A stretch of DNA of 64,000 nucleotides from UBA10364 sp905182675 (GTDB lineage: Bacteria > Bacteroidota > Bacteroidia > Flavobacteriales > Schleiferiaceae): the NCBI GenBank assembly GCA_963933975.1, contig CAWVWE010000010.1, forward strand, positions 1 to 64,000, written 5' to 3'. Below, piece by piece: positions 16,946 to 25,382 of the stretch. The notes beneath the pieces are model-generated. The model searched no databases. It worked only from the letters and a program-made list of their open reading frames with translations, and was not told where the DNA came from. The position numbers and the translations under genes are program-made. Each line of letters opens with the position of its first letter. Position 1 is the first letter of the stretch.

Positions 16946-18144
16946 CCTACATAGAAGCGGTTAATTGGCTCTATGCGGCGGTTCCAAACTTCCAAAGAGA
17001 TGGTGGAGGTAAGAATTATAAAATTGGTTTAGAGGGTCCGGAAGCTCTTTGGAATTATTTGGATAGACCCAGCGATGCTATTCCTACGATTCATATTGCT
17101 GGAACAAACGGAAAAGGCTCCTCCGCCCATCTTATCTCTGCAGGGCTGCAAAGTATGGGTTGCCAAGTTGGTGTTTTCTCTTCTCCACATCTTTTCAACT
17201 TCAGAGAACGTGCGAAAATCGGAACTAAGATGGTTCCTGAATCATTTGTGGCCCAATGGGTATCGCAACATAGAAGCGAAATTGAACAAAAAGGAAATAG
17301 CTTTTTCGAGTTAACCCTCATGCTCGCTATGAGCTGGTTTGAAGAACAGAAGGTTGATTGGATTGTCCTTGAAACGGGGATGGGCGGTCGTCTTGATGCT
17401 ACTAATATTTGCACACCTGAAATTTGCTTAATCACTAATATTGGACTTGATCACAAGGAATGGCTGGGGAATACTAGAGTAGAGATTGCGTGCGAAAAGG
17501 CAGGCATTATGAAGTTAGGAATTCCAGTTGTTATTGTAGAAGATGATCCAGAAACCTCTCCAGCATTTATCAGCGCAGCAAATAGCATAGGTGCACCATT
17601 GTTTTGGGCTGGGTTATTTAATGGAATTACCGACTTGGCCGGAGGATACCAGTCTTTAAACATCCAAGGTGCCGCTGCCGTTTTAAATTTACTACATCCT
17701 GAATTCCAAGCGGTATGGAGTGAAGGTTTTAAGCATGTAAATGAACTCACTGGATTTTTTGGGCGATGGTCGACAATCGGACATTCTCCTAGGGTGGTTT
17801 GTGATACCGGACATAACTACCATGCGTTTGTGCATTTGGTTGAGCAGGCAGAGAGAGAAAGTCGCGGAAGGATTCATTGGATATTAGGGGCCGCCATAGA
17901 TAAAGACAGTAAAGCAATACTATCCCTTTTACCAAAGACCTCTTCCTATTACTTTACTTCGTGCAGCAGTCCTAGAGGTAAAGAAGGCGAGGAATTAGCG
18001 AAAGAAGCGAATATATTAGGGCTCACTAGCTCCTCTTTCACGGATGTAAATAGCGCTCTTAAAGCAGCGAAAAAGGAAGCCGCAGCGGAAGACCTTATAT
18101 TTGTTGGGGGCAGTACATTTGTAATAGCAGATTTAGAATTATGA
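16942..18144 (+). CDS. folC: Bifunctional folylpolyglutamate synthase / dihydrofolate synthase
   Basis: 400 residues. FolC adds glutamate to dihydropteroate and folates. Mur-ligase-like motifs: HIAGTNGKGSSAHLISAGL (P-loop, about 51-69), SPHLFNFRERAKI, LETGMGGRLDATN and LITNIGLDHKEWLG, then CDTGHNYHAF in the C-terminal domain and a short KEEDLIFVGGSTFVIADL-like tail. The start overlaps tonB (ATGA) and the end overlaps the next gene (ATGA), so it is translationally coupled on both sides. Confidence 0.93.
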   Translation: MTYIEAVNWLYAAVPNFQRDGGGKNYKIGLEGPEALWNYLDRPSDAIPTIHIAGTNGKGSSAHLISAGLQSMGCQVGVFSSPHLFNFRERAKIGTKMVPESFVAQWVSQHRSEIEQKGNSFFELTLMLAMSWFEEQKVDWIVLETGMGGRLDATNICTPEICLITNIGLDHKEWLGNTRVEIACEKAGIMKLGIPVVIVEDDPETSPAFISAANSIGAPLFWAGLFNGITDLAGGYQSLNIQGAAAVLNLLHPEFQAVWSEGFKHVNELTGFFGRWSTIGHSPRVVCDTGHNYHAFVHLVEQAERESRGRIHWILGAAIDKDSKAILSLLPKTSSYYFTSCSSPRGKEGEELAKEANILGLTSSSFTDVNSALKAAKKEAAAEDLIFVGGSTFVIADLEL

Positions 18145-18728
18145 AAAACATTTTCCTCTTACTTCTTTTCATCCCTTTGAGCGGCTATGCTCAAACAGAA
18201 GAACTAAAACAACGTACGGCACTCTTCTTATCTGAGCAAGAGGGCAAATTCAAGGTCAAAGAACTCAATGGAAGTGAGCCAGATTACGGCGTGCTTCTTG
18301 AGACTCAATTCATACATCATGAATATTATCAACTCAAGCAACTAGAAAAAGAACTTAACGACTTAGGTAATCTTATTCGCCCTAAATATGACTTGAGCAC
18401 TTTTGCTTATCAGGACGAACAGGAGTTAATGTATGCTTTGAAATTTTGGTTCAAAGAGTTTATTGGAGGGAAACGAGTCACTCCTGGCCGAGATTACCGT
18501 ACCGTGGACCACGTTGATCCCGCTATCATTATTGTTGACAAAACCAACATTACGCTACTGACCTTAAGTTGCTACGCCACAGATGTGGAAGAGTTTAGAG
18601 CATGGCGAAGCTCCATGCTTGGTGTTTTTGGCAGTCCAAGTGCTATGGTTATTGAAATAGGATGCAATGGTCCCATAGAATGGACTAAAAACGCTCCAGA
18701 TCCAAAAGACCCCATTTGGAGACGCTAA
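18141..18728 (+). CDS. Secreted protein of unknown function
   Basis: 195 residues, not recognised. A clear signal peptide (MKNIFLLLLFIPLSGYAQ) suggests a periplasmic or exported protein of about 177 residues with mixed alpha/beta character. It has two cysteines (LSCYATD and IGCNGPIEW) that could pair, and conserved-looking features YDLSTFAYQDEQELMYAL and PGRDYRTVDHVDPAIIIVD. No membrane helix follows. The start overlaps folC by four bases (ATGA), so it is the last gene of the exbB-exbD-tonB-folC unit, but a link to TonB function is only positional. It ends 26 bases from the convergent ComM-like gene, with no visible terminator between. Confidence 0.7.
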   Translation: MKNIFLLLLFIPLSGYAQTEELKQRTALFLSEQEGKFKVKELNGSEPDYGVLLETQFIHHEYYQLKQLEKELNDLGNLIRPKYDLSTFAYQDEQELMYALKFWFKEFIGGKRVTPGRDYRTVDHVDPAIIIVDKTNITLLTLSCYATDVEEFRAWRSSMLGVFGSPSAMVIEIGCNGPIEWTKNAPDPKDPIWRR

Positions 18729-18754
18729 AGAAATTACTATTCTCACCGGCCACA

Positions 18755-20374
18755 TCACGCATTAAGTTCTATACCTCCACCTAGGTTCACCTTAATCCGT
18801 TGTTCAGAATTTGTCTCTCTTGCTTCCTCAAGGGGACTCATAGATGAGCGGTCATTTAACCTAAGACCCAGAGCAGACTTAATATGACTGTTATTCACTG
18901 ATTTATCGCCTTTTAAATCAGCCAAGGTTCGACTCAATGCAAGTAAACTCTGCTGTGCTCTAATACTCAACTTTTGACCTGCGCATTCCTGGTGAAAATA
19001 CCTCCAACTGGATTTTTTCATTCGACACACTCCTTCAAGTGCCGCGGTAGAGAGTTGTGCATTTTGTCTTCCTTGCCTTTCCATTTGACTTTTCCATGCT
19101 TTTTTTACCCTTGACTTGATCTCGCTCGAAGCCTCTTGTAATTCATCCGTCCAGAGCTCATACTGCGTATAAATGGTCATGTCTAATCTATCTTTACATG
19201 CAGCTGTCAACTTCTTTTGATAATTATTTAAAGCACTGGCACTGCATCTACACGCCTTTTGAGGATGGTTAAAATTGCCACATGGACAAGGATTCATAGC
19301 CAAAATCACTTGTACTAAATGGTGGTCCATTTGCTGAAGTAATTGATCGACGACTTTTATTGGGTAGCTCGAAAATTCATCAAGGAATAATACTCCACCA
19401 GATGATCTGTAAAACACACCAACCTTTTTACTGAGTTGCCCTGTAGGATATTCTGATTTTCGATGGTCATCTTCCTCCATTAACCACGCCTTTATATGTT
19501 CATTACTCATACTGCCAAACAATTCTCTTTTTGTGAGATTTCGATCTATAAGCTCTACGCGTCTAATACCGGACAATGCAGCAATACATTCGTGCTCTTC
19601 ATTTGAGCTAAACATAGCTCGTATCGGATGTGTTTGGAATGGATTGATTGGTGGTAGTATACTACCCAATCTAGAAGCCAGCATTGTTTTTCCTACACCT
19701 GGAGGTCCTATCATCATTAAATGATGTCCTCCTGCAGCTGCAATTTCAAGTGCTTTTTTAAGTGGTTGTTGTCCCGAAACATCAGAAAAACAAGAACCTT
19801 TTATGAGGGTTTTATCTTCGGAATTTACCGCTAAAGGAGGTATGATTGAAGGAAGAGTACCGTTGGCGAAGAAGGCTGTTGCTTCATAAAGAGTGGATAC
19901 CTGGCAGAGCTCCATTTCAGGGAATAGTCTTCGTAGATGGTGATAGGTAGCCCTGGAGAAATTCGTTACCACACCTTTCTTATTGGTCTGTTTAGCTAAG
20001 ACCAGAGCGTTGTACATGTCTTGAGATGGCGAAATACTTCCATCCAGTCCTAATTGTCCTAAGATGATGTATTGACCTAGTCTGTGCACTGGCAATTGCT
20101 GACTTGCACAAAGAATACCTAGGGCCATCGGTAAGTCATAATGACCTCCTATCTTCTGAAAGTCCAATGGTAAAAAATTCAGTGTTGTCCTTTGCCCAGG
20201 CCAGTGCCACTTGTTACGCTTTAAGACCGTATAAACTCTTTGCTTAGATTCTCTCAGTGAGGAATGGGTATTCCCAAGTAGGTGCAGCCGAATCCCCTTA
20301 GAGATGTTAACCTCTAGGGTGACCGCAACGTGAGATAGTGAAACGGGTTGAGTGGTATGTAATCTGACCAACAT
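18755..20374 (-). CDS. Diverged YifB/ComM-family Mg-chelatase-like AAA+ protein
   Basis: 539 residues. ComM is a helicase for branch migration in natural transformation and recombination. The N-terminal ChlI-like domain is recognisable (VTLEVNISKGIRLHLLGN, DLPMALGILCASQQL), then Walker A GPPGVGKTMLASRLGS (about 218-233), Walker B GGVLFLDEF, NPCPCG with CRC, and a C-terminal Mg-chelatase domain (LSIRAQQSLLALSRTLADL). It departs from the family in two places. The RPFRAPHHT region after Walker A is replaced by unrelated sequence (NEEHECIAALSG to FGSMSNEHIKAW). Between the segment after Walker B and NPCPCG about 17 residues carrying the VTISRA-type hairpin are absent (QQMDHHLVQVILAMNPCPCG). The frame is intact, so this is diverged rather than broken; ATPase activity is uncertain. 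Confidence 0.78.
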   Translation of the reverse strand: MLVRLHTTQPVSLSHVAVTLEVNISKGIRLHLLGNTHSSLRESKQRVYTVLKRNKWHWPGQRTTLNFLPLDFQKIGGHYDLPMALGILCASQQLPVHRLGQYIILGQLGLDGSISPSQDMYNALVLAKQTNKKGVVTNFSRATYHHLRRLFPEMELCQVSTLYEATAFFANGTLPSIIPPLAVNSEDKTLIKGSCFSDVSGQQPLKKALEIAAAGGHHLMMIGPPGVGKTMLASRLGSILPPINPFQTHPIRAMFSSNEEHECIAALSGIRRVELIDRNLTKRELFGSMSNEHIKAWLMEEDDHRKSEYPTGQLSKKVGVFYRSSGGVLFLDEFSSYPIKVVDQLLQQMDHHLVQVILAMNPCPCGNFNHPQKACRCSASALNNYQKKLTAACKDRLDMTIYTQYELWTDELQEASSEIKSRVKKAWKSQMERQGRQNAQLSTAALEGVCRMKKSSWRYFHQECAGQKLSIRAQQSLLALSRTLADLKGDKSVNNSHIKSALGLRLNDRSSMSPLEEARETNSEQRIKVNLGGGIELNA

Positions 20375-20433
20375 AATAGAATGATTTTCTATTAAAATGT
20401 CGATTACCCGGTCATCTGTGCAAATTAAGTGAA

Positions 20434-20468
20434 CTACTTTTAGAACTTAACAAAGTTTTGAAAAGTAG
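20434..20468. repeat. Inverted repeat upstream of the ComM-like gene
   Basis: CTACTTTT (20434-20441) and AAAAGTAG (20461-20468) are perfect 8-base arms, with a nested AACTT-AACA-AAGTT in the loop. The element lies in the 103-base gap between rlmN and the ComM-like gene, both on minus. It could be an operator or a weak attenuating hairpin; there is no T-run to make it a normal terminator. Confidence 0.4.
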
Positions 20469-20477
20469 AAATATCGA

Positions 20478-21527
20478 CTACTCCTCCACCTTATTAGCCA
20501 ATTGTCCACAAGCAGCATCAATGTCTTGCCCCCTAGAATGTCTAATCGTAGTTATGATCCCTTTGCTCTCCAGGGTTTCCTTATACATATTGACCGCTTC
20601 CTGAGAAGCCTGGGTATATGGGCCATTATCGATTGGGTTGTATTGAATGATATTCACCTTAGTAGGTATGGCACCACAAAACTTAGCAAGCGCTTTGACA
20701 TCTTGCTCAGTGTCGTTGAGATCCTTCCAAATCACATATTCAAAAGTCACCCCCCTACCGGTCTTCGCATACCAGTATTGCAAACTTTCACGGAGGTCCA
20801 CTAACGTGGCACTTTTATGCGCTAATGGCATAAGTTTAGCACGTTTCTCCTCAATCGCACTATGGAGAGATATGGCTAAATTAAACTTGACACCATCATC
20901 CGCCATCCTCTTGATAAGCTTAGGAACTCCAATAGTACTTAGGGTGATTCTTCGAGGGGATAAACCTAGACCCTTAGGATCTGTTATTTTCTCTATAGCG
21001 GCAAGCACGTTATTATAATTCAGTAACGGCTCTCCCATACCCATGAAAACAATATTCGTTAGAGGGCGGCCAAAATACTCCTTGCCTTGATTATGAATAA
21101 CAACGACTTGGTCATAGATTTCATCTGGACCAAGGTTACGCATGCGCTTTAAAGAGGCCGTAGCGCAGAAAGTACAGTCAAGTGAACACCCCACTTGTGA
21201 ACTTACACAGGCTGTAATACGTTTTTCGGTAGGGATCAGTACGGATTCTACAAATGCACCGTCATGAAGTTTAACGGCATTTTTAATAGTACCGTCTTTT
21301 GACCTTTGCATAAGATCAACCTCAAGCAAATTGAAGTTGAAATTAGCATTCAACAAAGCTCTAGTAGATATACTCAGGTTGGTCATCTCATCGAAACTTG
21401 AGGCGCTTTTTTGCCACAACCACTGGTATACTTGTTTGGCACGAAATGACTGCTCATTATGTGCTTCAAAGAACTCGATAATGGCTTCTTGACTCAGTCC
21501 TCTTATGTCCCTTTTCTTCTCAATCAT
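20478..21527 (-). CDS. rlmN: Dual-specificity 23S rRNA/tRNA adenine C2-methyltransferase RlmN
   Basis: 349 residues. A radical-SAM enzyme that methylates A2503 of 23S rRNA and A37 of some tRNAs. The iron-sulfur cysteines are C114, C118 and C121 (VGCSLDCTFCATASLKRM). The two mechanistic cysteines are present: C107 (ACVSSQ) and C340 near the C-terminus (QDIDAACGQLA). GEPLLNYNNVLAAI and RRITLSTIGV are further RlmN signatures. The ATG at 21527 is preceded by a perfect TAnnTTTG box only five bases away, so a leaderless mRNA is possible. Confidence 0.96.
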   Translation of the reverse strand: MIEKKRDIRGLSQEAIIEFFEAHNEQSFRAKQVYQWLWQKSASSFDEMTNLSISTRALLNANFNFNLLEVDLMQRSKDGTIKNAVKLHDGAFVESVLIPTEKRITACVSSQVGCSLDCTFCATASLKRMRNLGPDEIYDQVVVIHNQGKEYFGRPLTNIVFMGMGEPLLNYNNVLAAIEKITDPKGLGLSPRRITLSTIGVPKLIKRMADDGVKFNLAISLHSAIEEKRAKLMPLAHKSATLVDLRESLQYWYAKTGRGVTFEYVIWKDLNDTEQDVKALAKFCGAIPTKVNIIQYNPIDNGPYTQASQEAVNMYKETLESKGIITTIRHSRGQDIDAACGQLANKVEE

Positions 21528-21532
21528 GGTTG

Positions 21533-21540
21533 CAAAGATA
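21533..21540 (-). promoter_or_regulatory. Candidate -7 element of rlmN (TATCTTTG)
   Basis: TATCTTTG on the minus strand, a perfect TAnnTTTG, is followed by five bases (CAACC) and then the rlmN ATG. No TTG at proper spacing upstream. It resembles the arrangement at porU and ftsX. Confidence 0.45.
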
Positions 21541-21560
21541 CATGCAAAGCACTTGCTGCC

Positions 21561-22418
21561 CTAGGGTAGATCTCTTTCAACAAGAACACCCATCTTTCCC
21601 ATTTGATAATCCCGCATCGCCTCCATAATCTCAGTTTGATTATTCATGACAAACGGGCCATAACTTTCCACCTTTTCTTCAATAGGCAGAGCGCTTACAA
21701 ACAGAATTTTGCTGGATTCAGATGGATTTAGGGTGTATATTCCACTAGACATGTGATACAGCATATGTTCTTCTACTAGCCCATATCCCTGTAATGAGCC
21801 TCCTCCACTTAGGAAGTAGAATAAACCATTTTCACCATCCTTTACTTCAAAAGTTAAAGGTTCTGTAGTTGTATGACCGTGCATGGAAGCAACGGCATAA
21901 GCACCTCTAAGCGGGCCTTTTGGGCCTCCAGGTATTGGACTGCCAGAGGTGATTCTTAAATCAGGATGGTCGGCTACTGCAGGTAATTCTTCCTTTTGAA
22001 ATGGAAGGTATACCGGTTCCATCATTTTATGTGATTTAGGAAGGTTAATCCAAATTTGTATGATCTCTTGGGTGCCACCTGACTCGCAAAGTAGTGCCGG
22101 TGGTCGTTCACTATGAACAATACCTAAACCTACATCCATCCATTGAACACCGCCAGCACCAACCACGCTATTGTTGCCTCTGCTATCTCTATGATGCACC
22201 CCGCCCTGCCAAATAAATGTCACCGGTGAAAAGCCCCGATGAGGATGCGGACCCACACCTGCGTTCCACTTGTCAGCACCTTCCAAAACCTCAGCGGTAT
22301 GGTGATGAATCAATAAAAAAGGACTTATTTGATCTATAGATTGGGTTGGAATCGGTTGCTTAAGAGGGATGTTTCCCATCATCACTTCGTGAGCAGGTAG
22401 TGCACGCAATACTGGCAT
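21561..22418 (-). CDS. Pirin-family bicupin protein
   Basis: 285 residues, full length for a two-cupin pirin. The metal-site residues are present in the N-terminal cupin: H58 and H60 in GPHPHRGFSPVT, H102 and E104 in GIVHSERP. The C-terminal cupin is the shorter, degenerate half, as usual. Pirins are iron-binding; some have quercetin dioxygenase activity and others act as redox-sensing regulators, and the sequence does not say which. It lies between rlmN (33 bases downstream) and the YjjG-type gene (51 bases upstream) on the same strand. Confidence 0.92.
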   Translation of the reverse strand: MPVLRALPAHEVMMGNIPLKQPIPTQSIDQISPFLLIHHHTAEVLEGADKWNAGVGPHPHRGFSPVTFIWQGGVHHRDSRGNNSVVGAGGVQWMDVGLGIVHSERPPALLCESGGTQEIIQIWINLPKSHKMMEPVYLPFQKEELPAVADHPDLRITSGSPIPGGPKGPLRGAYAVASMHGHTTTEPLTFEVKDGENGLFYFLSGGGSLQGYGLVEEHMLYHMSSGIYTLNPSESSKILFVSALPIEEKVESYGPFVMNNQTEIMEAMRDYQMGKMGVLVERDLP

Positions 22419-22469
22419 CTCGTCTGTATTTAATAATTTATTGTTCGCCCTAAATTCATAACGTTCTAC

Positions 22470-23165
22470 TTAAAGAATATCTAGCAACTCTTTAAGTTGT
22501 GAAATTTCAAATGTTACTTTTTCTCTATGTGAATTTTTGTGTGGGTTAAAGTATACTTGATCTATACCCTGCTCCCGAGCTCCTACACAATCAGCAATAA
22601 GATTATCACCTATCATCAGGCTTTCCTTACGCTGCGCTGTGGCCATCTGAAGTGCTTTTCTGAAAATTTTAGCATCAGGCTTATTTACGCCTACTTGATC
22701 GCTACACAGTAATACATCGAAAAGTGGTTCAAGACCGCTTTCTGAAAATTTAATTTGCTGACTCTCCTGAAAACCGTTGGTTATAATGTGAAGAATGTAA
22801 CCCTTCTCTTTTAAAACATGAAGTACTTCACGGGCATCTTCAATTAAGTGGTTTTGGTAAGGGGTTTCCTGAATATACCGAGTTTCTAATATCCAGGCAA
22901 TCTCCGGGGAGGAAACACCAAAGTGCTCAAAGGTCTCTTTAAACCTGCTTTCGCGTAGACCTTGTTTGTCAATTTCGCCGTTACGGTACATATCCCACTT
23001 CAATTCGTTGATGACGATGTACTTGCGGAAAAAATCACTGAATTCAGGGAGACCTAGATCTGCGAGTCCTAAATCTATAAATAGCTTGCGCAAAGACATT
23101 TCAGAATTTTTCTCAAAGTCCCACAAGGTGTGGTCCCAATCGAAGAAGAGGTGTTTATATTTCAT
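22470..23165 (-). CDS. YjjG-type HAD nucleotidase (noncanonical pyrimidine nucleotidase)
   Basis: 231 residues. HAD motif I is FFDWDHTLWDFEKNS with nucleophile D9 and acid D11; the cap domain is helical; motif II is HIITNGFQESQQ; the motif III lysine lies in VGVNKPDAKIF; motif IV is MIGDNLIADCVGAREQG. The DWDHTLWDFEKNS opening is typical of YjjG, which dephosphorylates dUMP, dTMP and unusual nucleotides. Its ATG shares a base with the stop of the preceding gene (TAATG), making it the last gene of a gapless seven-gene series beginning at radC. A role in the glycan set is not implied by its sequence. Confidence 0.85.
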   Translation of the reverse strand: MKYKHLFFDWDHTLWDFEKNSEMSLRKLFIDLGLADLGLPEFSDFFRKYIVINELKWDMYRNGEIDKQGLRESRFKETFEHFGVSSPEIAWILETRYIQETPYQNHLIEDAREVLHVLKEKGYILHIITNGFQESQQIKFSESGLEPLFDVLLCSDQVGVNKPDAKIFRKALQMATAQRKESLMIGDNLIADCVGAREQGIDQVYFNPHKNSHREKVTFEISQLKELLDIL

Positions 23166-24094
23166 TAATAGGTTGAATTAGGTTTAAACAGACGCGCCCA
23201 GAATGGCAATCTGTTCTCTATGTGCATGTAGAAAGGTTCATTCTTAGCGCCAAAACCTGTATAGAATCTTGACAGGCCCGGCAGGCTACTTCCCTCGAAG
23301 TCTATGACCTGTTTTGATCCAGCGACCGTCTGTATATGCTGGTCGATGAGCCAGGCACTAACACCATTATCCTTGCCCCACTCGTTGGTGGCATTCAATA
23401 AAAGTGTAGTTCTTCCTTTCCAATCAATCCAGCATTGAGCGCCCGCAAGTTGGTTATACTCATCTCTAACAGCGTAAAGGCGTGCTCTTTTTTGATAGCT
23501 ACAAAATTCCAAAAGTTTCGTCAGACGATCGAGTTCCACGGAAGAGATGCTAGTTTTCTCCTGTGTAGTGGTTTGCCATAGTGTCACAGCCTCCTTAACA
23601 GTAGTCCAAGATGCCCATTCCAACTTTAGTTGATTGGCCTTCTTTATACTTCTCTTATTTTGAGTAGAGTATTTCAGAATCAATTCTTCATAGGGCGGCG
23701 AAGCGTCAATAACCAAGTTCGTAAACTCTTTTGGCTTCCAATTTTCATACAATGAAGTCCCAGGACTGAGGAAAAATTCTCCATACACCATATGATCCAT
23801 GGCACTCTCAATCAAAGACCTTGACCATTCCGATGTCAAGGGTATACGGGAATATGGTCCTGTGGACTGCGTTCCAAATGGACGAGTAGAATATTTAAAA
23901 CTGTTTTTAACACGTGGAAAAACGGGCATAACCACATCATAATCACCGTATACGAGTGCGTCCCAACTGTCTGACAACCAGTTTAAATACCAACTAAACC
24001 CATAAGGTTGTGGGCATTCGACTGAGGACACGCACCTATCCCAACGCTCAAAGTCTATGTCTTGATGGGCTATATACTTAAACTTGTGCTGCAT
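23165..24094 (-). CDS. FemAB/GNAT-like acyltransferase
   Basis: 309 residues from ATG 24094 (MQHKFKYIAHQDIDFERW); an in-frame ATG at 24115 is also possible. The protein resembles the GNAT/FemAB-like enzymes found beside polysaccharide genes in Bacteroidota. The C-terminal half has a GNAT-like core (ARLYAVRDEYNQLAGAQCWIDW, then TLLLNATNEWGKDNGVSAWLIDQHI and VIDFEGSSLPGLSRFYTGFG). The N-terminal half is similar in plan but lacks an obvious acyl-CoA loop, as in double-GNAT Fem proteins. The SSLPGLSRFYTGFGA segment is a recurrent motif in FemAB-like families. Likely transfers an acyl or aminoacyl group; the acceptor is unknown. It overlaps its upstream neighbour by 17 bases and abuts the nucleotidase. 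Confidence 0.65.
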   Translation of the reverse strand: MQHKFKYIAHQDIDFERWDRCVSSVECPQPYGFSWYLNWLSDSWDALVYGDYDVVMPVFPRVKNSFKYSTRPFGTQSTGPYSRIPLTSEWSRSLIESAMDHMVYGEFFLSPGTSLYENWKPKEFTNLVIDASPPYEELILKYSTQNKRSIKKANQLKLEWASWTTVKEAVTLWQTTTQEKTSISSVELDRLTKLLEFCSYQKRARLYAVRDEYNQLAGAQCWIDWKGRTTLLLNATNEWGKDNGVSAWLIDQHIQTVAGSKQVIDFEGSSLPGLSRFYTGFGAKNEPFYMHIENRLPFWARLFKPNSTY

Positions 24095-25382
24095 CAATAA
24101 ATTCTTTATAAACATGAACCCATCCCTGAGTTTCCGGTTCTATTTCACCAAATGTTCTGTTGTGCCAAACCGTGATTAATTCACCACCAACTTCTTTGAT
24201 CTTTTCTGGCCAATTCTTCATTTCCTCTAACGACTCTTTTGGACCTTTTTTTTGATACATGTAATAGGTCGTATCCATGAAAACAAAAGGATGTATAACC
24301 AGCGGTAATTCCGCCTCCAATTCTAAATCATAAAACGTAAATGGTGTCACCAAGCTGGCTCTAAACCCAGCTATCTCAGCATAGCCCATGCTATGGTCAT
24401 GGGTAATTCCAAGATCTAATAAAGTCCTGAATGTGTGTGGCATTCTCATTTTTAAATAATGCTGTCTAGACTGCTTGATAGGTTGTCTCAGTACCTCTTG
24501 AAGGCTACTAAGCTCTTTAGAAACATGGAGCTCTTTGCTGTCTGAAGCATAGCTCGGGTGAATCCCAACTTCTGACCAATCAGATATTTCACGAAGTTTG
24601 ATTGCGGCTTCCGTGCTATAGGGGCTTACGTTTCTATCATTTCTCCCAAACTCTGCAAAGAGCATAAAGTAAAGCATCGGAATTTGATGCTTTTTATTCC
24701 AATTTCGTTGCTTTCTAAAAGTATCAAAGGGATCTCTTTTGACACCAAATAACACCGTTAACCTCGCTCTAAGTCGCTTAAAATCTAGTTGAGCAATATC
24801 TCCAGCTATGGCTCCCATCGTGCGTAGAGCTCCCTTCCCTTTATAAGCAAAGAGGTTGTCTATATCTATAGAACTGGTGTAGGTGTAATACTGTTTCAAT
24901 TCAAATTGAGCACCCATCCATAGCCTTCCAATCTTAAGCGCCCATTCGTTAATTAAAGGGCGTTCTAAGAAACCATGATGGCTCGCAAAACTTTCACTCG
25001 CAGGAAAACGGCCATGCTGATCCGCTATAAATGGCAAGTATTCTTCGTATCGAGATGCTAAGAAAAATGTTGCTGCAATTGGGTCAAAAGGCAAATCACC
25101 TATAGATCGCTGACAAAAGATAGGCAGCTTTTCCCATGTTGTACAATAGAACTCCTGATCAACGAGTTCCTTCTCCCAGAGCAATCCTTGAGGCGAGATA
25201 TGCCAAGAATTTTTGATCGGAGCTGGGCTATAATTAACCTTTATTCCCTCTGCAGAAGAGAATGCTTCTAAATCAGAATAGTGAATTACATTAACCCGCA
25301 TTGCAGAGGTGAAAAGCACCTTTGACGCCCATCTAAATCTAGGCGTATCTAGCGTGCTATATAAGGAAATTATGGCATCCAT
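24078..25382 (-). CDS. DUF7033-type polysaccharide deacetylase-like protein
   Basis: 434 residues. The layout is an N-terminal domain (about 1-150) and a deacetylase-like barrel with TYTSSIDIDNLFAYKGKG (a paired-Asp motif like the NodB TFDD motif), VGIHPSYASDSKELHVSKE (an H-x-S/H metal-binding type segment) and MPHTFRTLLDLGITHDHSMGYAEIAGFRAS toward the end. It matches what I know of the DUF7033 polysaccharide deacetylase family in Bacteroidota. No signal peptide is seen, so the protein is probably cytoplasmic. Deacetylation of an amino sugar in a lipid-linked or nucleotide-linked glycan is the likely chemistry, not proven. It overlaps the SDR gene by 13 bases and the acyltransferase by 17. 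Confidence 0.65.
   Translation of the reverse strand: MDAIISLYSTLDTPRFRWASKVLFTSAMRVNVIHYSDLEAFSSAEGIKVNYSPAPIKNSWHISPQGLLWEKELVDQEFYCTTWEKLPIFCQRSIGDLPFDPIAATFFLASRYEEYLPFIADQHGRFPASESFASHHGFLERPLINEWALKIGRLWMGAQFELKQYYTYTSSIDIDNLFAYKGKGALRTMGAIAGDIAQLDFKRLRARLTVLFGVKRDPFDTFRKQRNWNKKHQIPMLYFMLFAEFGRNDRNVSPYSTEAAIKLREISDWSEVGIHPSYASDSKELHVSKELSSLQEVLRQPIKQSRQHYLKMRMPHTFRTLLDLGITHDHSMGYAEIAGFRASLVTPFTFYDLELEAELPLVIHPFVFMDTTYYMYQKKGPKESLEEMKNWPEKIKEVGGELITVWHNRTFGEIEPETQGWVHVYKEFIDAAQV

Noticed and set aside
18755..20374. ComM-like gene as a pseudogene
   Set aside because: The reading frame is intact over 539 codons and the Walker motifs are kept; the differences are replacement and in-frame loss, so it is reported as diverged.
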